Position numbers and translations under genes: made by a program. Under the pieces are notes generated by a model, which saw only the letters and a list, made by a program, of their open reading frames with translations, had not been told where the DNA came from and ran no database searches. Source: Ruminiclostridium sp. (GTDB lineage Bacteria > Bacillota > Clostridia > Oscillospirales > Oscillospiraceae). Taken from it: DNA of 47,461 nt. This document shows positions 18,788-27,342 of this stretch, piece after piece (position 1 is the stretch's first letter; every line of letters starts with the position of its first letter). Location: the NCBI GenBank assembly GCA_017435425.1, contig JAFSFC010000039.1, positions 1 through 47,461 of the forward strand. Direction: 5' to 3'.

Positions 18788-19435
18788 GTGATCAAAATTG
18801 CACCTTCGATTCTCTCTGCCGACTTTGCCAACCTGGGCCGTGATGTCCAGCGGGTGTCCACTGCCGACTGGCTCCACGTGGACGTGATGGACGGCATGTT
18901 CGTCTCCAACATCTCCATCGGCGTGCCCGTGGTCAAGTCCCTGCGGAAGGCCACCGATATGTTCCTGGACGTCCATCTGATGATCGAAAAGCCTGTGCGC
19001 TACATCGACGCCTTCGCCGATGCCGGGGCTGACCTGCTGTCCATCCATCTGGAGTCCGACATGCCCCCCGGCATCCGGGCCGCTCTGGACGCCATGGACA
19101 AGAAGGGGGTCAAGAAGGGCATCGTCCTGCGGCCCATCACCTCTGCCGAGGCCGTCCTGCCTTATATTAAGGACGTGGACCTCATCCTGGTGATGACCGT
19201 GGAGCCCGGCTTCGGCGGCCAGAAGTTCATGGAGGACCAACTGCCCAAGATCGCCGCCATCCGCAAGTACATTGAGGAGTTCAACCCCAGCTGCCATCTG
19301 GAGGTGGACGGCGGCGTGGACCCCAAGACCGCACCCCTGTGCATCCAGGCCGGCGCCGACGTGCTGGTGGCCGGCAGCGCCGTCTATGGTGCCGCAGACC
19401 CTGCGGAAGCCATCAAAACCTTACGAGGTGAATGA
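18788..19435 (+). CDS. rpe: Ribulose-phosphate 3-epimerase
   Basis: A 215-residue TIM-barrel enzyme that interconverts ribulose-5-phosphate and xylulose-5-phosphate in the pentose phosphate pathway. Seen: IAPSILSADFANLG at the start, WLHVDVMDGMFV with metal-binding His and the catalytic Asp, DVHLMIEKP, MTVEPGFGGQKF, and EVDGGVDPKTAP with the second catalytic Asp. The GTG at 18788 (MIKIAPSIL) is the family's usual start and lies 10 bases after AAAGGA. It overlaps recR. rsgA, the common upstream partner, is absent. Confidence 0.96.
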   Translation: MIKIAPSILSADFANLGRDVQRVSTADWLHVDVMDGMFVSNISIGVPVVKSLRKATDMFLDVHLMIEKPVRYIDAFADAGADLLSIHLESDMPPGIRAALDAMDKKGVKKGIVLRPITSAEAVLPYIKDVDLILVMTVEPGFGGQKFMEDQLPKIAAIRKYIEEFNPSCHLEVDGGVDPKTAPLCIQAGADVLVAGSAVYGAADPAEAIKTLRGE

Positions 19436-20037
19436 TGGAGTATTTTCCCCCAGCCTTAGAAAAATTGGTGGAGCAGTTCGCCCGCCTGCCCGGCATCGGC
19501 AAGAAGACCGCCCAGCGGCTGGCCTTCTTCGTCCTGTCTCTGCCGGAGCATGAGGTGGAGACCTTCGCCCAGGCGGTGATCCACGCCAAGGAGACCATCG
19601 CCCTGTGCCCCGTCTGTCAGAACCTGACCGAAGGGGACGGCCTGTGCCCCATCTGCGCCAGTGAAAAGCGGGAGGACGGCCTGGTCTGCGTGGTGGCAGA
19701 CCCCAAGGACGTCATCGCCATCGAGCGGGCCCGGGAGTACCGGGGCAAGTACCACGTCCTCCACGGCGTCCTGTCCCCCATGAACGGGGTGGGCCCCGAC
19801 GACCTGCACATCAAGTCCCTCCTGGAGCGGGTGGCCCAGGGTGAGGTCCAGGAGATCATCATGGCCACCAACCCCGACACCGAGGGTGAGGCCACAGCCA
19901 TGTATCTGTCCCGGATGCTCAAGCCCTTCGGGGTGAAGGTCACCCGGCTGGCCTACGGCGTCCCCGTGGGCGGACATCTGGAGTACGCCGACGACGCCAC
20001 CCTGATGCGTGCCTTAGAGGGTCGACGCGAGATGTGA
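19432..20037 (+). CDS. recR: RecR recombination mediator
   Basis: A 201-residue RecR, which with RecO and RecF loads RecA onto SSB-coated DNA. Seen: helix-hairpin-helix LPGIGKKTAQRLAF (about residues 18-31), a C4 zinc finger CPVCQ...CPIC (about 58-75), and a Toprim domain with CVVADPKDVIAIERA and ATNPDTEGEATA. Two adjacent ATGs (19432 and 19435) are possible; the GAGGTG site is better spaced for the second. It overlaps the rpe stop, giving translational coupling. dnaX and the YbaB gene, usual partners in Firmicutes, are not here. Confidence 0.96.
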   Translation: MMEYFPPALEKLVEQFARLPGIGKKTAQRLAFFVLSLPEHEVETFAQAVIHAKETIALCPVCQNLTEGDGLCPICASEKREDGLVCVVADPKDVIAIERAREYRGKYHVLHGVLSPMNGVGPDDLHIKSLLERVAQGEVQEIIMATNPDTEGEATAMYLSRMLKPFGVKVTRLAYGVPVGGHLEYADDATLMRALEGRREM

Positions 20038-20050
20038 TAAGGAGAACACT

Positions 20051-20419
20051 ATGAGTAAAGCCTATGAGTTTTTGAAAGAATGTGGAGCTTTTTTCGTGTT
20101 GACCATCAATGATGGTGCTCCCGCCGGAAGACCCTTTGGAGCAGTGATGGAGGTGGGAGACGACCTGTATCTGGCCACCAATGACATGAACCAGGCGCAT
20201 AAGCAGATGCGGGAGCAGGAGAAGATCCAAATCGTTGCCAAGAAGCCTGACAGCCGGGCGTGGATCCGAATCAACGGCGTGGCTGAGGAATGTGACGATG
20301 ATGCACTCAAAGAGAGAATGATGGAAGAAGTGCCCGTTGTTCGGCAGAGATTTGAAGCCGTGGGCATGGAGCACTTCCTGCTCTTCAAGGTAAAAGTTGA
20401 GAATGTAGAGTTTAAGTAA
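20051..20419 (+). CDS. Pyridoxamine 5'-phosphate oxidase-like flavin-binding protein
   Basis: A 122-residue split-barrel protein of the PNPOx-like superfamily. Seen: CGAFFVLTINDGAPAGRPFG at the start, the LYLATNDMNQAHKQMREQ segment, and SRAWIRINGVAEE, which in relatives form an FMN-binding dimer. The protein is too short for true PdxH and lacks its PLP-specific C-terminus. A reductase or flavin-sequestering role is possible but unproven. It follows recR by 13 bases with a ribosome site AAGGAG, and ends at the strong terminator at 20433. Base composition is slightly lower in GC than recR. Confidence 0.85.
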   Translation: MSKAYEFLKECGAFFVLTINDGAPAGRPFGAVMEVGDDLYLATNDMNQAHKQMREQEKIQIVAKKPDSRAWIRINGVAEECDDDALKERMMEEVPVVRQRFEAVGMEHFLLFKVKVENVEFK

Positions 20420-20432
20420 CTCGCAATATAGA

Positions 20433-20470
20433 GAACCCCTGCAGAGGCCTTGTGGCCTCTGCAGGGGTTC
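20433..20470. terminator. Strong terminator after rpe-recR operon
   Basis: A 17-bp perfect stem (20433-20449 with 20454-20470) around a 4-base loop. The T run after it is weak (TTCTTGCTGTTGTT). Confidence 0.85.
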
Positions 20471-20531
20471 TTGCTGTTGTTGTGAGGGAAGGAAAGGCTC
20501 TCTCTGATGAGGGAGACTTTTTTGTTTGGAT

Positions 20532-21167
20532 TTAATCTCGCAGCAGCCCATACAGCTTCGCCATGGTGTTGGCGATGGCCACGGCGCCGCAGGTGGTCAT
20601 GGAGTCCGGGTCCCCGTAGCCCCAGGTCACCCCGATGGTGGGGATGCCGTGGGCCTTGGCCCCCAGCACGTCGTAGTCGGTGTCTCCCACCATGACCACG
20701 TCCTCCAGGGTCCCGACCTTTTCCTTCAGGTAAGTAATGACCTGGTCCTTGGTGTCCCGGCCCTTTTCCAGGTCGGCCCCGCAGATCTCCTCGAAGTACT
20801 CGGTCATGCCGAAGTGGTCCAGGACCTCCCGGGCGGTGACCTCCGGCTTGGAGGTGGCCACAAAGAGCCGGTAGCCCTGGGCTTTCAGGGTCTTTAACAG
20901 GTCGATTATGCCGGGGTAGGGGGCATTTTCGAACTTTCCGGTGACCTCATACTGGCCCCGGAAAATCTTGGTGGCCTGGGCGGCATCTTCGGGGGAGAAC
21001 CCCAGCTGGGCCAGCCGCACCCGAAGAGGCGGGCCGATGAAGGTCCGCAGAAGGGCCTCGTCATAGGGGAAGTTGTAATGGTCCAGCATGAGCCGGGCGC
21101 AGTTCATGATGCCCGGACCGGAGTCGGTCAACGTCCCGTCCAGGTCAAAAAAGATGGTCTTGGGCAT
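20532..21167 (-). CDS. HAD-family phosphoglycolate phosphatase-like hydrolase
   Basis: A 211-residue haloacid dehalogenase-type phosphatase. Seen: motif I FFDLDGTLTDSG (nucleophile and acid/base Asp), an alpha-helical cap (about residues 18-85), motif II VATSKP, a Lys in motif III (KGRDTKDQVI), and motif IV MVGDTDYDVLGA. It resembles Gph/PhnX-like enzymes and clostridial 5'-nucleotidase-like HADs; the substrate cannot be decided. It starts 3 bases after rlmA ends and is the last gene of the proX-adh-rlmA-HAD operon. Confidence 0.88.
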   Translation of the reverse strand: MPKTIFFDLDGTLTDSGPGIMNCARLMLDHYNFPYDEALLRTFIGPPLRVRLAQLGFSPEDAAQATKIFRGQYEVTGKFENAPYPGIIDLLKTLKAQGYRLFVATSKPEVTAREVLDHFGMTEYFEEICGADLEKGRDTKDQVITYLKEKVGTLEDVVMVGDTDYDVLGAKAHGIPTIGVTWGYGDPDSMTTCGAVAIANTMAKLYGLLRD

Positions 21168-21170
21168 AGG

Positions 21171-21995
21171 TCAGTCCTTTCGGAACACGTGGATGCGGAA
21201 GGAGATGGTGGTGTCCAGGGTGTCCAGCGCGGCCAGCTTTTCGGTGCCGCTCTTGGGGGTCTTCCAGAAGTAAGGGGTCATCTGGAAGAGGTCGGAGATG
21301 GTCTGCTGGTCGGGCAGGTGGATGGTGCCGTCCACCGACCGGACCTCCAGATAGGTGAAGCCCTCGTAGGGGGTGAGCTTTTCCGTGTTGGGGTAGGGGT
21401 TCTCGTACAGGACCTCCTTCAGCTCCCACAGGTGGCGCTCCCCGGGGACCACGTAGAAGTAGACCCCGCCGGGCTTCAGGATGCGCTGGAACTCCTCCAG
21501 AGCCAGAGGGGAGAAGCAGTTGAGGATGATGTGGGCGCTCTGGTCGGCCACGGGGATGTCGTACACCGAGGCCACGGCAAACTCTGCCGCCTTTTCCCGC
21601 TTGGCCGCCCGCTTGAGAGCGTGCTTGGACAGGTCCACACCGGCCATCTTCACGTCCTTTCCTGCCTGGACCAGGGCCTTAAAAATGGCGGCGCTGTAGT
21701 AGCCCTCGCCGCAGCCGGAGTCCAGGATGGACACGGCCTCCGGGGCGTACTTCACCGCCAGGTCGGACAGGGCGTCACACAAAGGGCGGTAGTGGTCGGC
21801 AGACAGGAACCGGTTCCGGGCGGTGGCCATGCCCTTGTCGTCCCCGGGGTCCTTGGAGTGCATCTTGTTGGGGGGCAGCAGGTGGACGTACCCGGCAGCC
21901 GAGCGGTCAAAGCTGTGGCCCTTGGGGCAGAGGTAGCGGTTGTCCTGCCGGTCTAAAGGCCCCTGGCAGAGAGGGCAGCGAAATAAACTTTCCAT
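21171..21995 (-). CDS. rlmA: RlmA-type 23S rRNA (guanine-N1) methyltransferase
   Basis: A 274-residue SAM enzyme of the RlmA family, which in Gram-positives (RlmA-II/TlrB) methylates G748 in helix 35 of 23S rRNA and can affect macrolide binding. Seen: N-terminal zinc ribbon CPLC...CPKGH (about residues 8-26), a RNRFLSADHYRPLCD segment, SAM motif I LDSGCGEGYYS near residue 95, and NCFSPLALEEFQRILKPGG. The length is normal. It sits in an operon between adh and the HAD gene. The exact G745 or G748 target is not readable from sequence alone. Confidence 0.9.
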   Translation of the reverse strand: MESLFRCPLCQGPLDRQDNRYLCPKGHSFDRSAAGYVHLLPPNKMHSKDPGDDKGMATARNRFLSADHYRPLCDALSDLAVKYAPEAVSILDSGCGEGYYSAAIFKALVQAGKDVKMAGVDLSKHALKRAAKREKAAEFAVASVYDIPVADQSAHIILNCFSPLALEEFQRILKPGGVYFYVVPGERHLWELKEVLYENPYPNTEKLTPYEGFTYLEVRSVDGTIHLPDQQTISDLFQMTPYFWKTPKSGTEKLAALDTLDTTISFRIHVFRKD

Positions 21996-22019
21996 GGTAT
22001 CTCTTCCTTTATCTACAGG

Positions 22020-23069
22020 TTACAGGGTGACGATGGTTTTTACCAGCTCCGGGGGCTTGGCCTCCATGAGCCGGAAGGCGGCCTCCACCTGGTCCAGCCC
22101 CTGGAACCGGTGGGTGATGAGGGGGGTGGGGTCCACCCGGTCATATTGGAGCAGGTTCAGGAGCTTTTCCATCCGGGCCCGGCCACCGGGACACTCCCCG
22201 CCCCGGATGGTCTTGTTGCCCATGCCGAAGCCGTAGCGGACGTTGTTGATGGGCAGGTCCCCGTAGGTGGTGAAGTAGTTCACGTTGCCGACGGTACCGC
22301 CCCACCGGGCCATGGCCACGGCCTGACCCAGGGCGTCGTCTCCGCCCCCGGCGCAGATGACACAGTCGGCCCCTTTTTTCTCGGTGAGGGTGTGGACCTG
22401 GCGCTCCACGTTCCCCTCCTTATAATTCACGATGTCTGTGGCCCCGTAAAACCGGGCAAGATCTACGCAGTGGGGGCGGCTGCCGATGGCGATGATACGG
22501 CCGGCCCCACGGAGCTTTGCCCCGGCCACCGCCATGAGGCCCACCGGGCCGATGCCCATGACCACCACGGTGTCGCCGGGCTGGACCTCGGCCAGCTCGG
22601 CCCCGTACAGGCCGGTGTTCAGCATATCTGCCGCCAGGACGGCAGCTTCCAGAGACACCCCTTCGGGAATTCGGGCGCAGTTGGCGTCCACGTCCCGGAT
22701 GAGGGCGAATTCACCGAAGAGGCCGTCCTCGGAGTTGGACAGCTTCTGGCCGGTGATGAGACCGCTGCAGTGCTGGTGGGCACCCAGCTGGGAGGGAACG
22801 GTCCGCCAGTCAGGAGTCACCGGGGGAATGGCCACAACGTCCCCCACTTTGAAATCCCGGACCAGCTGGCCCACTTCCACGATCTCCCCCACCCCCTCGT
22901 GGCCCAGGATGCGGTTGGGGGCCAGGCAGTTGATTTCCACGTTGTGCACGTCAGAGGTGCAGGGGGCCACGGCCAGGGGACGGATGACGGCGTCAAAGCC
23001 GGTGGCCTGGGGCCGGTTTTTCTCGATCCAACCGGCGGTCCCATAGCCCAGATAGGCGAATGCTTTCAT
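22020..23069 (-). CDS. adh: NADP-dependent secondary alcohol dehydrogenase
   Basis: A 349-residue zinc alcohol dehydrogenase very close to the Thermoanaerobacter/Clostridium beijerinckii isopropanol dehydrogenases, reducing ketones and aldehydes with NADPH. Seen: catalytic zinc ligands C37, H57 (in GHEGVGE) and D148; the Rossmann loop GIGPVGLMAVAGAKLRGAG; and GSRP at 196-199, which fixes NADP preference in this group. As in that group, the structural four-Cys zinc lobe is not visible. The start ATG at 23069 shares a base with the proX stop (TGATG), so the two are translationally coupled. Confidence 0.93.
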   Translation of the reverse strand: MKAFAYLGYGTAGWIEKNRPQATGFDAVIRPLAVAPCTSDVHNVEINCLAPNRILGHEGVGEIVEVGQLVRDFKVGDVVAIPPVTPDWRTVPSQLGAHQHCSGLITGQKLSNSEDGLFGEFALIRDVDANCARIPEGVSLEAAVLAADMLNTGLYGAELAEVQPGDTVVVMGIGPVGLMAVAGAKLRGAGRIIAIGSRPHCVDLARFYGATDIVNYKEGNVERQVHTLTEKKGADCVICAGGGDDALGQAVAMARWGGTVGNVNYFTTYGDLPINNVRYGFGMGNKTIRGGECPGGRARMEKLLNLLQYDRVDPTPLITHRFQGLDQVEAAFRLMEAKPPELVKTIVTL

Positions 23070-23575
23070 CAAGTTTCCTCCTCTCCCAGATGCTCCAGGT
23101 CCATGAATTTCACCCGGCTGCCGTGCTCCCGGAGGAGGGCCGCCAGGTCAGAACCCTGGAGGTAAACGGTGGCGGTGTTGTGGTTGGGGTGGACAGAGAT
23201 CTCGTGATCCCGGAAGTAGTCGTCCAGGTAGACCGTCACCCGGTGGTCGGTGTCGTTCAAAGCGCCGAAGGGGGTCACGGCACCCCGGATGAGGCCCAGA
23301 ATGGCCATGAGGTCCTCTTCGGAGGCAAACTTCAGGCCGGAAAGGCCGATGGCCTTCTGGAAGTCCTTGAGCTTTACGGGGATATGGTCCCGGGCGGTGA
23401 GAAGGCAGTAGTTCCGCTTCTTCTTGTCGGTGAGGAAGAGGTTCTTGGCCCCTGCCTCCGGGCGGGGTAGGTTCAGGGCCAGAGCTTCCTCCACGGTGTA
23501 GACGGGGGCATGCTCCACCGCCTCAAAGGGGATGCCCTTTTCTTTCAGATAGGTATAGAGGGCCTGCTTGTCCAC
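23069..23575 (-). CDS. proX: ProX/PrdX-type prolyl-tRNA trans-editing deacylase
   Basis: A 168-residue YbaK-fold enzyme of the ProX/PrdX (ProXp-ala) group, which hydrolyses Ala-tRNA-Pro and keeps proline codons accurate. Seen: YLKEKGIPFEAVEHAPVYTVEEA, GAKNLFLTDKKKRNYCLLTA with the key Lys, and GLIRGAVTPFGALND, the group's signature. I use the GTG at 23575 because AGGAGGTG lies 6 bases before it; a GTG at 23584 would overlap that site. It is first in the proX-adh-rlmA-HAD operon. Confidence 0.92.
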   Translation of the reverse strand: MDKQALYTYLKEKGIPFEAVEHAPVYTVEEALALNLPRPEAGAKNLFLTDKKKRNYCLLTARDHIPVKLKDFQKAIGLSGLKFASEEDLMAILGLIRGAVTPFGALNDTDHRVTVYLDDYFRDHEISVHPNHNTATVYLQGSDLAALLREHGSRVKFMDLEHLGEEET

Positions 23576-23610
23576 AGGGCTCACCTCCTGTTTTTTGGTT
23601 CTTACCTTAT

Positions 23611-23638
23611 ATTATATCGGCTTGCGGGGATTTATCAA
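23611..23638 (-). promoter_or_regulatory. Promoter of proX operon
   Basis: On minus: TTGATA (23633-23638), 16-bp spacer, TATAAT (23611-23616), about 35 bases upstream of the proX start. Confidence 0.75.
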
Positions 23639-23673
23639 GGGACTTGCCAAAACAGGGAACCTGAGACTCTGAC

Positions 23674-23702
23674 TTGTTTTGTTCACATTTTACTGGTATA
23701 AT
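23674..23702 (+). promoter_or_regulatory. Promoter of FHA-SEDS/PBP operon
   Basis: TTGTTT (23674-23679), 17-bp spacer, TATAAT (23697-23702) inside the palindrome GGTATAATACC. The gene starts at 23765. Confidence 0.75.
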
Positions 23703-23764
23703 ACCAACTCATACTTGAGATAATCACGCGTCCGGCAGCTTTGAGCCGGAGAAAGGAGGTGCCC

Positions 23765-25894
23765 ATGCAGGAACTTTGGATTCGTCTGCAGCTGATCTTC
23801 ACCCAGCTGGCGGCCCAGGTGAAGGCGGCTGTGGCCGCTGAGACCGAGCATGTGGTCCTTACCGTGCTGGACACCGTTCTGCCTGTGGCCTGCGGCGTCC
23901 TGCGGGTGCTGGCTGTGGTGGTGGCCATCATCATTCTCATCCGCTGTGTCCTCTCCCTGGTCCGGGAAAAGACCGGCAAGGAGATCTGGGGCTGGCTGGC
24001 CATGAACGACGGCACCCAGCTGGATCTGCGCCACTGGGAAAACACCGTGGGCCGAGGGGGCTTCTCCGATGTGGTCCTGGATTTCCCCACGGTCTCCCGG
24101 AGCCATATCGCCCTTTTGCGGGATGACAAGGGGAACTGGAAGCTCCAGCCCCTTCAGACCAAGAACGGCACCCGGGTCAACGGCAAGCCGGTGGAGCACA
24201 CCGTGCCCATCAAGACCGGAGACATCATCGACCTGGGTGGTATGCCCCTGGAGTTCTACGCCATCAGCGACCAGGAGGAGCGGGAGCAGGCCATGCGCCT
24301 GGGTGTGGCCGAGCGGCCTCTCAGCCCTGCCAAGACCCTGGGCTACCTGACGGTCTTCCAGCTGATGATGGCCGTCCAGTGCCTTCCCGGCCGGGAGGGG
24401 CAGGATCTCATCATGATCGCCGCCTCCTTCGGTATCCTGCTCATCGCCATGTGGGCCATGTATGCCCTCTACCGCACCCTGAAGCGGACGGCCTTCGAAC
24501 CGGAGACCATCGCCTTCTTCCTGTGCACCATCTCCTTCTCCATCACGGCGGCTTACTCCCCGGAGAGCCTCCTGGTCCAGACAATCAGTATGCTCCTGGG
24601 TATGATCTTCTTCCTGGTCCTCAGCGTCCTGCTGCGGGACCTGAAGGCCACGGTGTCCATGCGTTGGGCGGTGGCTGTTCTCACCTGTCTGCTGCTCATT
24701 TTCAACGTGGTCCTGGGCGAGGCCATCTTCGGTGCCAAGAACTGGATCGACCTGGGCTTCATCAGCTTCCAGCCCTCGGAGTTTGTGAAGGTGGCCTTCA
24801 TCTTCACCGGTGCCGCCACCCTGGACCGTCTGTTTGCCCGCAGAAACCTGATCTTCACCATCCTCTTCTGCGGCTTCTGCATGGGCTGTCTGGCCCTCAT
24901 GTCCGACTTCGGCACCGCCCTCATCTTCTTCGTGGCCCTGTTGGTCATTGCCTTTCTGCGGTCGGGCGACGTGGGCTTCCTGGCCCTCATGGGCACGGCG
25001 GCTGTGGCTGGCGGCTGGATGATCCTCCAGTTCAAGCCCTATATTCTCAACCGCTTCATGGCCTGGCGGCACGTGTGGGAGTACTCCACCGAGGCCGGCG
25101 GCTATCAGCAGACCCGCACCATGTCGGCCATCGCCTCGGGCGGCCTGTTCGGCAAGGGAACCGAGGAGAGTTTTCTCAAAAACATCGGTGCGGCCAACAC
25201 CGACCTGGTCTTTGGCGTCATCAGCGAGGAGTTCGGCCTCATCATGGCCCTACTTGTAGTGTCCTGCCTGGTGATCCTGGCGGTGTATGCTGTCCGCAGT
25301 GCGGCCACGGCCCGATCCAGCTATTATGTCATCGCTGCCAATGCGGCGGCGGCCATGCTCATCTTCCAGGCCTCCCTGAATGTTCTCGGTGCGGTGGACA
25401 TCCTGCCCCTCACCGGCGTCACCCTGCCCTTCGTGTCCATGGGCGGTTCCAGTATGATCTCCTGCTGGGGTCTGCTGGCCTTCCTGAAGGCGGCGGATAC
25501 CCGCCCCAACGCCAGCTTCTCCCTGAAACTTCCCAAGCGGATCCGAGGCTGGGTCCCTCCGGATTATGACCGGATCTACGACGGCTGGGATGAGGACTAT
25601 GACGATTACTACGACGATCCCTACTACGAGGACTATGACCAGGGGTATGACCCGGGCTATGCCTATGACGACCCCTATCAGTACAACGACTTCGACGGCT
25701 ACGACCAGCCGGAGTACACCCAGAAGTGGACCCTGCCCCAACCGGAGCAGGAGGATCCCTATGCCACCCGGCACTGGAAGCAGCCGGGGGATAAGCCCTC
25801 GGGCATTGACGACTGGCAGAGCCTGACGGATCAGCGGCCCATGGAGGACACCATTCGTCCTGCCGACCACCGGGAAAGGAGGACTGACCGATGA
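23765..25894 (+). CDS. FHA-SEDS fusion (FtsW/RodA-type glycosyltransferase)
   Basis: A 709-residue fusion. Residues 37-65 are a membrane segment; about 75-165 form an FHA phosphothreonine-binding domain (GRG at 96-98, SRSH at 111-114, NGTRVNG at 134-140). About 190-575 is a SEDS peptidoglycan polymerase with multiple helices, SFQPSEFVKVAFI, AIASGGLFGKG and NTDLVFGVISEEFG, whose Asp matches the catalytic Asp of RodA/FtsW. From about 598 comes a 52-residue tail with 17 Asp and 15 Tyr, then a hydrophilic end. The start is ATG at 23765 with AAAGGAGGTG. It is coupled (ATGA) to the PBP gene. The FHA domain suggests control by a Ser/Thr kinase, but none is in the window. Confidence 0.93.
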   Translation: MQELWIRLQLIFTQLAAQVKAAVAAETEHVVLTVLDTVLPVACGVLRVLAVVVAIIILIRCVLSLVREKTGKEIWGWLAMNDGTQLDLRHWENTVGRGGFSDVVLDFPTVSRSHIALLRDDKGNWKLQPLQTKNGTRVNGKPVEHTVPIKTGDIIDLGGMPLEFYAISDQEEREQAMRLGVAERPLSPAKTLGYLTVFQLMMAVQCLPGREGQDLIMIAASFGILLIAMWAMYALYRTLKRTAFEPETIAFFLCTISFSITAAYSPESLLVQTISMLLGMIFFLVLSVLLRDLKATVSMRWAVAVLTCLLLIFNVVLGEAIFGAKNWIDLGFISFQPSEFVKVAFIFTGAATLDRLFARRNLIFTILFCGFCMGCLALMSDFGTALIFFVALLVIAFLRSGDVGFLALMGTAAVAGGWMILQFKPYILNRFMAWRHVWEYSTEAGGYQQTRTMSAIASGGLFGKGTEESFLKNIGAANTDLVFGVISEEFGLIMALLVVSCLVILAVYAVRSAATARSSYYVIAANAAAAMLIFQASLNVLGAVDILPLTGVTLPFVSMGGSSMISCWGLLAFLKAADTRPNASFSLKLPKRIRGWVPPDYDRIYDGWDEDYDDYYDDPYYEDYDQGYDPGYAYDDPYQYNDFDGYDQPEYTQKWTLPQPEQEDPYATRHWKQPGDKPSGIDDWQSLTDQRPMEDTIRPADHRERRTDR

Positions 25895-27222
25895 AACGAC
25901 TGAACCGACGGACGGCCATCACTCTGGTTCTGGTGGCCGGTTTCCTGGCGGGCATCCTCTTCTTCTGCATCCAGCTCTTCCGAAACGGCAATGACTGGGT
26001 GGGCTTCTTTGGGACCACCTACTATGAGTCCGGCGCTATCTATGACAGCAAAGGGGTCAAGCTCTACGACGGTGAGACCGGGGAGTACGCCGAGGACTGG
26101 TCCACCCGTGTTTCCACCCTCCATCTGGTGGGTGACCGGAACTTCGGCACCTCCCTGCGGTCTGTCCTGGCCAGCCGCCTGACGGGCTATAACCCGGTCA
26201 CCGGCACTACCCTGGGCAGCCATGACGTGACCCTGACGGTGGATGCCTCCCTGAACACCACGGCCTACAATGCCCTGAACGGGCGAAAGGGCGTGGTGGC
26301 GGTGTACAACTACCTGACCGGCGATCTGGAGTGCCTGGTGAGCGCCCCTTCCTACGACCCCCTGAATCCCCCCGGCGACATCAACGAAAACCCTGCCTAT
26401 GAGGGTGTGTACCTGAACCGGTTCTTCTCCTCTACCTACACCCCCGGCTCCATCTTCAAGATCGTCACCACGGCGGCGGCCCTTGAGGAAAAGAAGGATC
26501 TGGATGCCTTTACCTTCACCTGTACCGGGACCTATCAGATCGGAGAGGATACCATCACCTGCCCCTATGCCCACGGCCAGAACCTGAACATCGACCAGTG
26601 TCTGGCCTCTTCCTGCAACGGGGCCTACGCCCAGCTGGCCCTGGAGCTGGGGGGTGACACCCTGGAAAAGTACATGGAACAGGCCGGGCTCATGGAGTCT
26701 TTGGAGATCTGCGACATCCACACTGCCCGTGGAAGCTTTGAGGCGGCCCCCGACGGGTCCTCCTACCTGGGCTGGTCCGGTGTGGGCCAGTATAAGGACC
26801 TGGTGAATCCCTGCACCATGCTCACCTTCCTGGGCGGCATCGCCAACCGGGGCGTGGCTGTGGTCCCCCAGCTGATCGAGAAGGAGACCCTGTCCGGCTC
26901 TGCCGTCCCGGCGGCCTTCCCCGACGGCACTGACAGCTTCAAGATCTACGATGAAACCACCTGCAATCGGCTCAAGGAGATGCTCCGGAACAACGTGGTG
27001 AATCAGTACGGCCAGTCCCAGTTCGGGGAACTGCCCGTCTGCGCCAAGTCCGGCACCGCCGAGGTGGGCGGGGATAAGCAGCCCCACGCCTGGTTCGTGG
27101 GCTTCGTGGACGACGTGAACACCCCCCTGGCCTTCCTGGTCCTGGTGGAAAATGGTGGCTCCGGTGCCAGTGTGGCTGGCAGCATCGCCGCCCAGGTCCT
27201 GTCTCAGGCCGCAGCGAATTGA
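25891..27222 (+). CDS. Class B penicillin-binding protein (PbpA/PBP2-like)
   Basis: A 443-residue transpeptidase that cross-links peptidoglycan outside the membrane, partner of SEDS polymerases. Seen: one N-terminal membrane anchor (about residues 9-29), a short pedestal domain, then the catalytic motifs SIFK (187-190), SCN (241-243) and KSGT (386-389). The N-terminal dimerisation region is small compared with PBP2 of rods, closer to the actinobacterial PbpA type. ATG at 25891 overlaps the upstream stop, implying fixed stoichiometry with the FHA-SEDS protein. It ends at the terminator at 27226. Confidence 0.94.
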   Translation: MKRLNRRTAITLVLVAGFLAGILFFCIQLFRNGNDWVGFFGTTYYESGAIYDSKGVKLYDGETGEYAEDWSTRVSTLHLVGDRNFGTSLRSVLASRLTGYNPVTGTTLGSHDVTLTVDASLNTTAYNALNGRKGVVAVYNYLTGDLECLVSAPSYDPLNPPGDINENPAYEGVYLNRFFSSTYTPGSIFKIVTTAAALEEKKDLDAFTFTCTGTYQIGEDTITCPYAHGQNLNIDQCLASSCNGAYAQLALELGGDTLEKYMEQAGLMESLEICDIHTARGSFEAAPDGSSYLGWSGVGQYKDLVNPCTMLTFLGGIANRGVAVVPQLIEKETLSGSAVPAAFPDGTDSFKIYDETTCNRLKEMLRNNVVNQYGQSQFGELPVCAKSGTAEVGGDKQPHAWFVGFVDDVNTPLAFLVLVENGGSGASVAGSIAAQVLSQAAAN

Positions 27223-27225
27223 CAG

Positions 27226-27257
27226 AAAAACTGACCTGTTCAAACAGGTCAGTTTTT
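27226..27257 (+). terminator. Terminator after PBP gene
   Basis: A 15-bp stem (27226-27240 with 27243-27257) followed by Ts. Its stem sequence resembles the terminator at 27641-27674. Confidence 0.9.
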
Positions 27258-27342
27258 TTCAAAAAAACAGGTGCAATCTGGAAAAAGATATGGTATACTG
27301 TATCCAGAAAATTCCAAACGTGGGCTGTTGGGGGAATCCTGT

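Noticed and set aside
18535..18843. Open frames before rpe
   Set aside because: Low-complexity Arg/Gly/Pro-rich translations with no start signal; they run into rpe out of frame.
23611..23702. Riboswitch in the proX/FHA-SEDS divergent region
   Set aside because: The region is filled by two ordinary promoters and short leaders, with no conserved fold visible.
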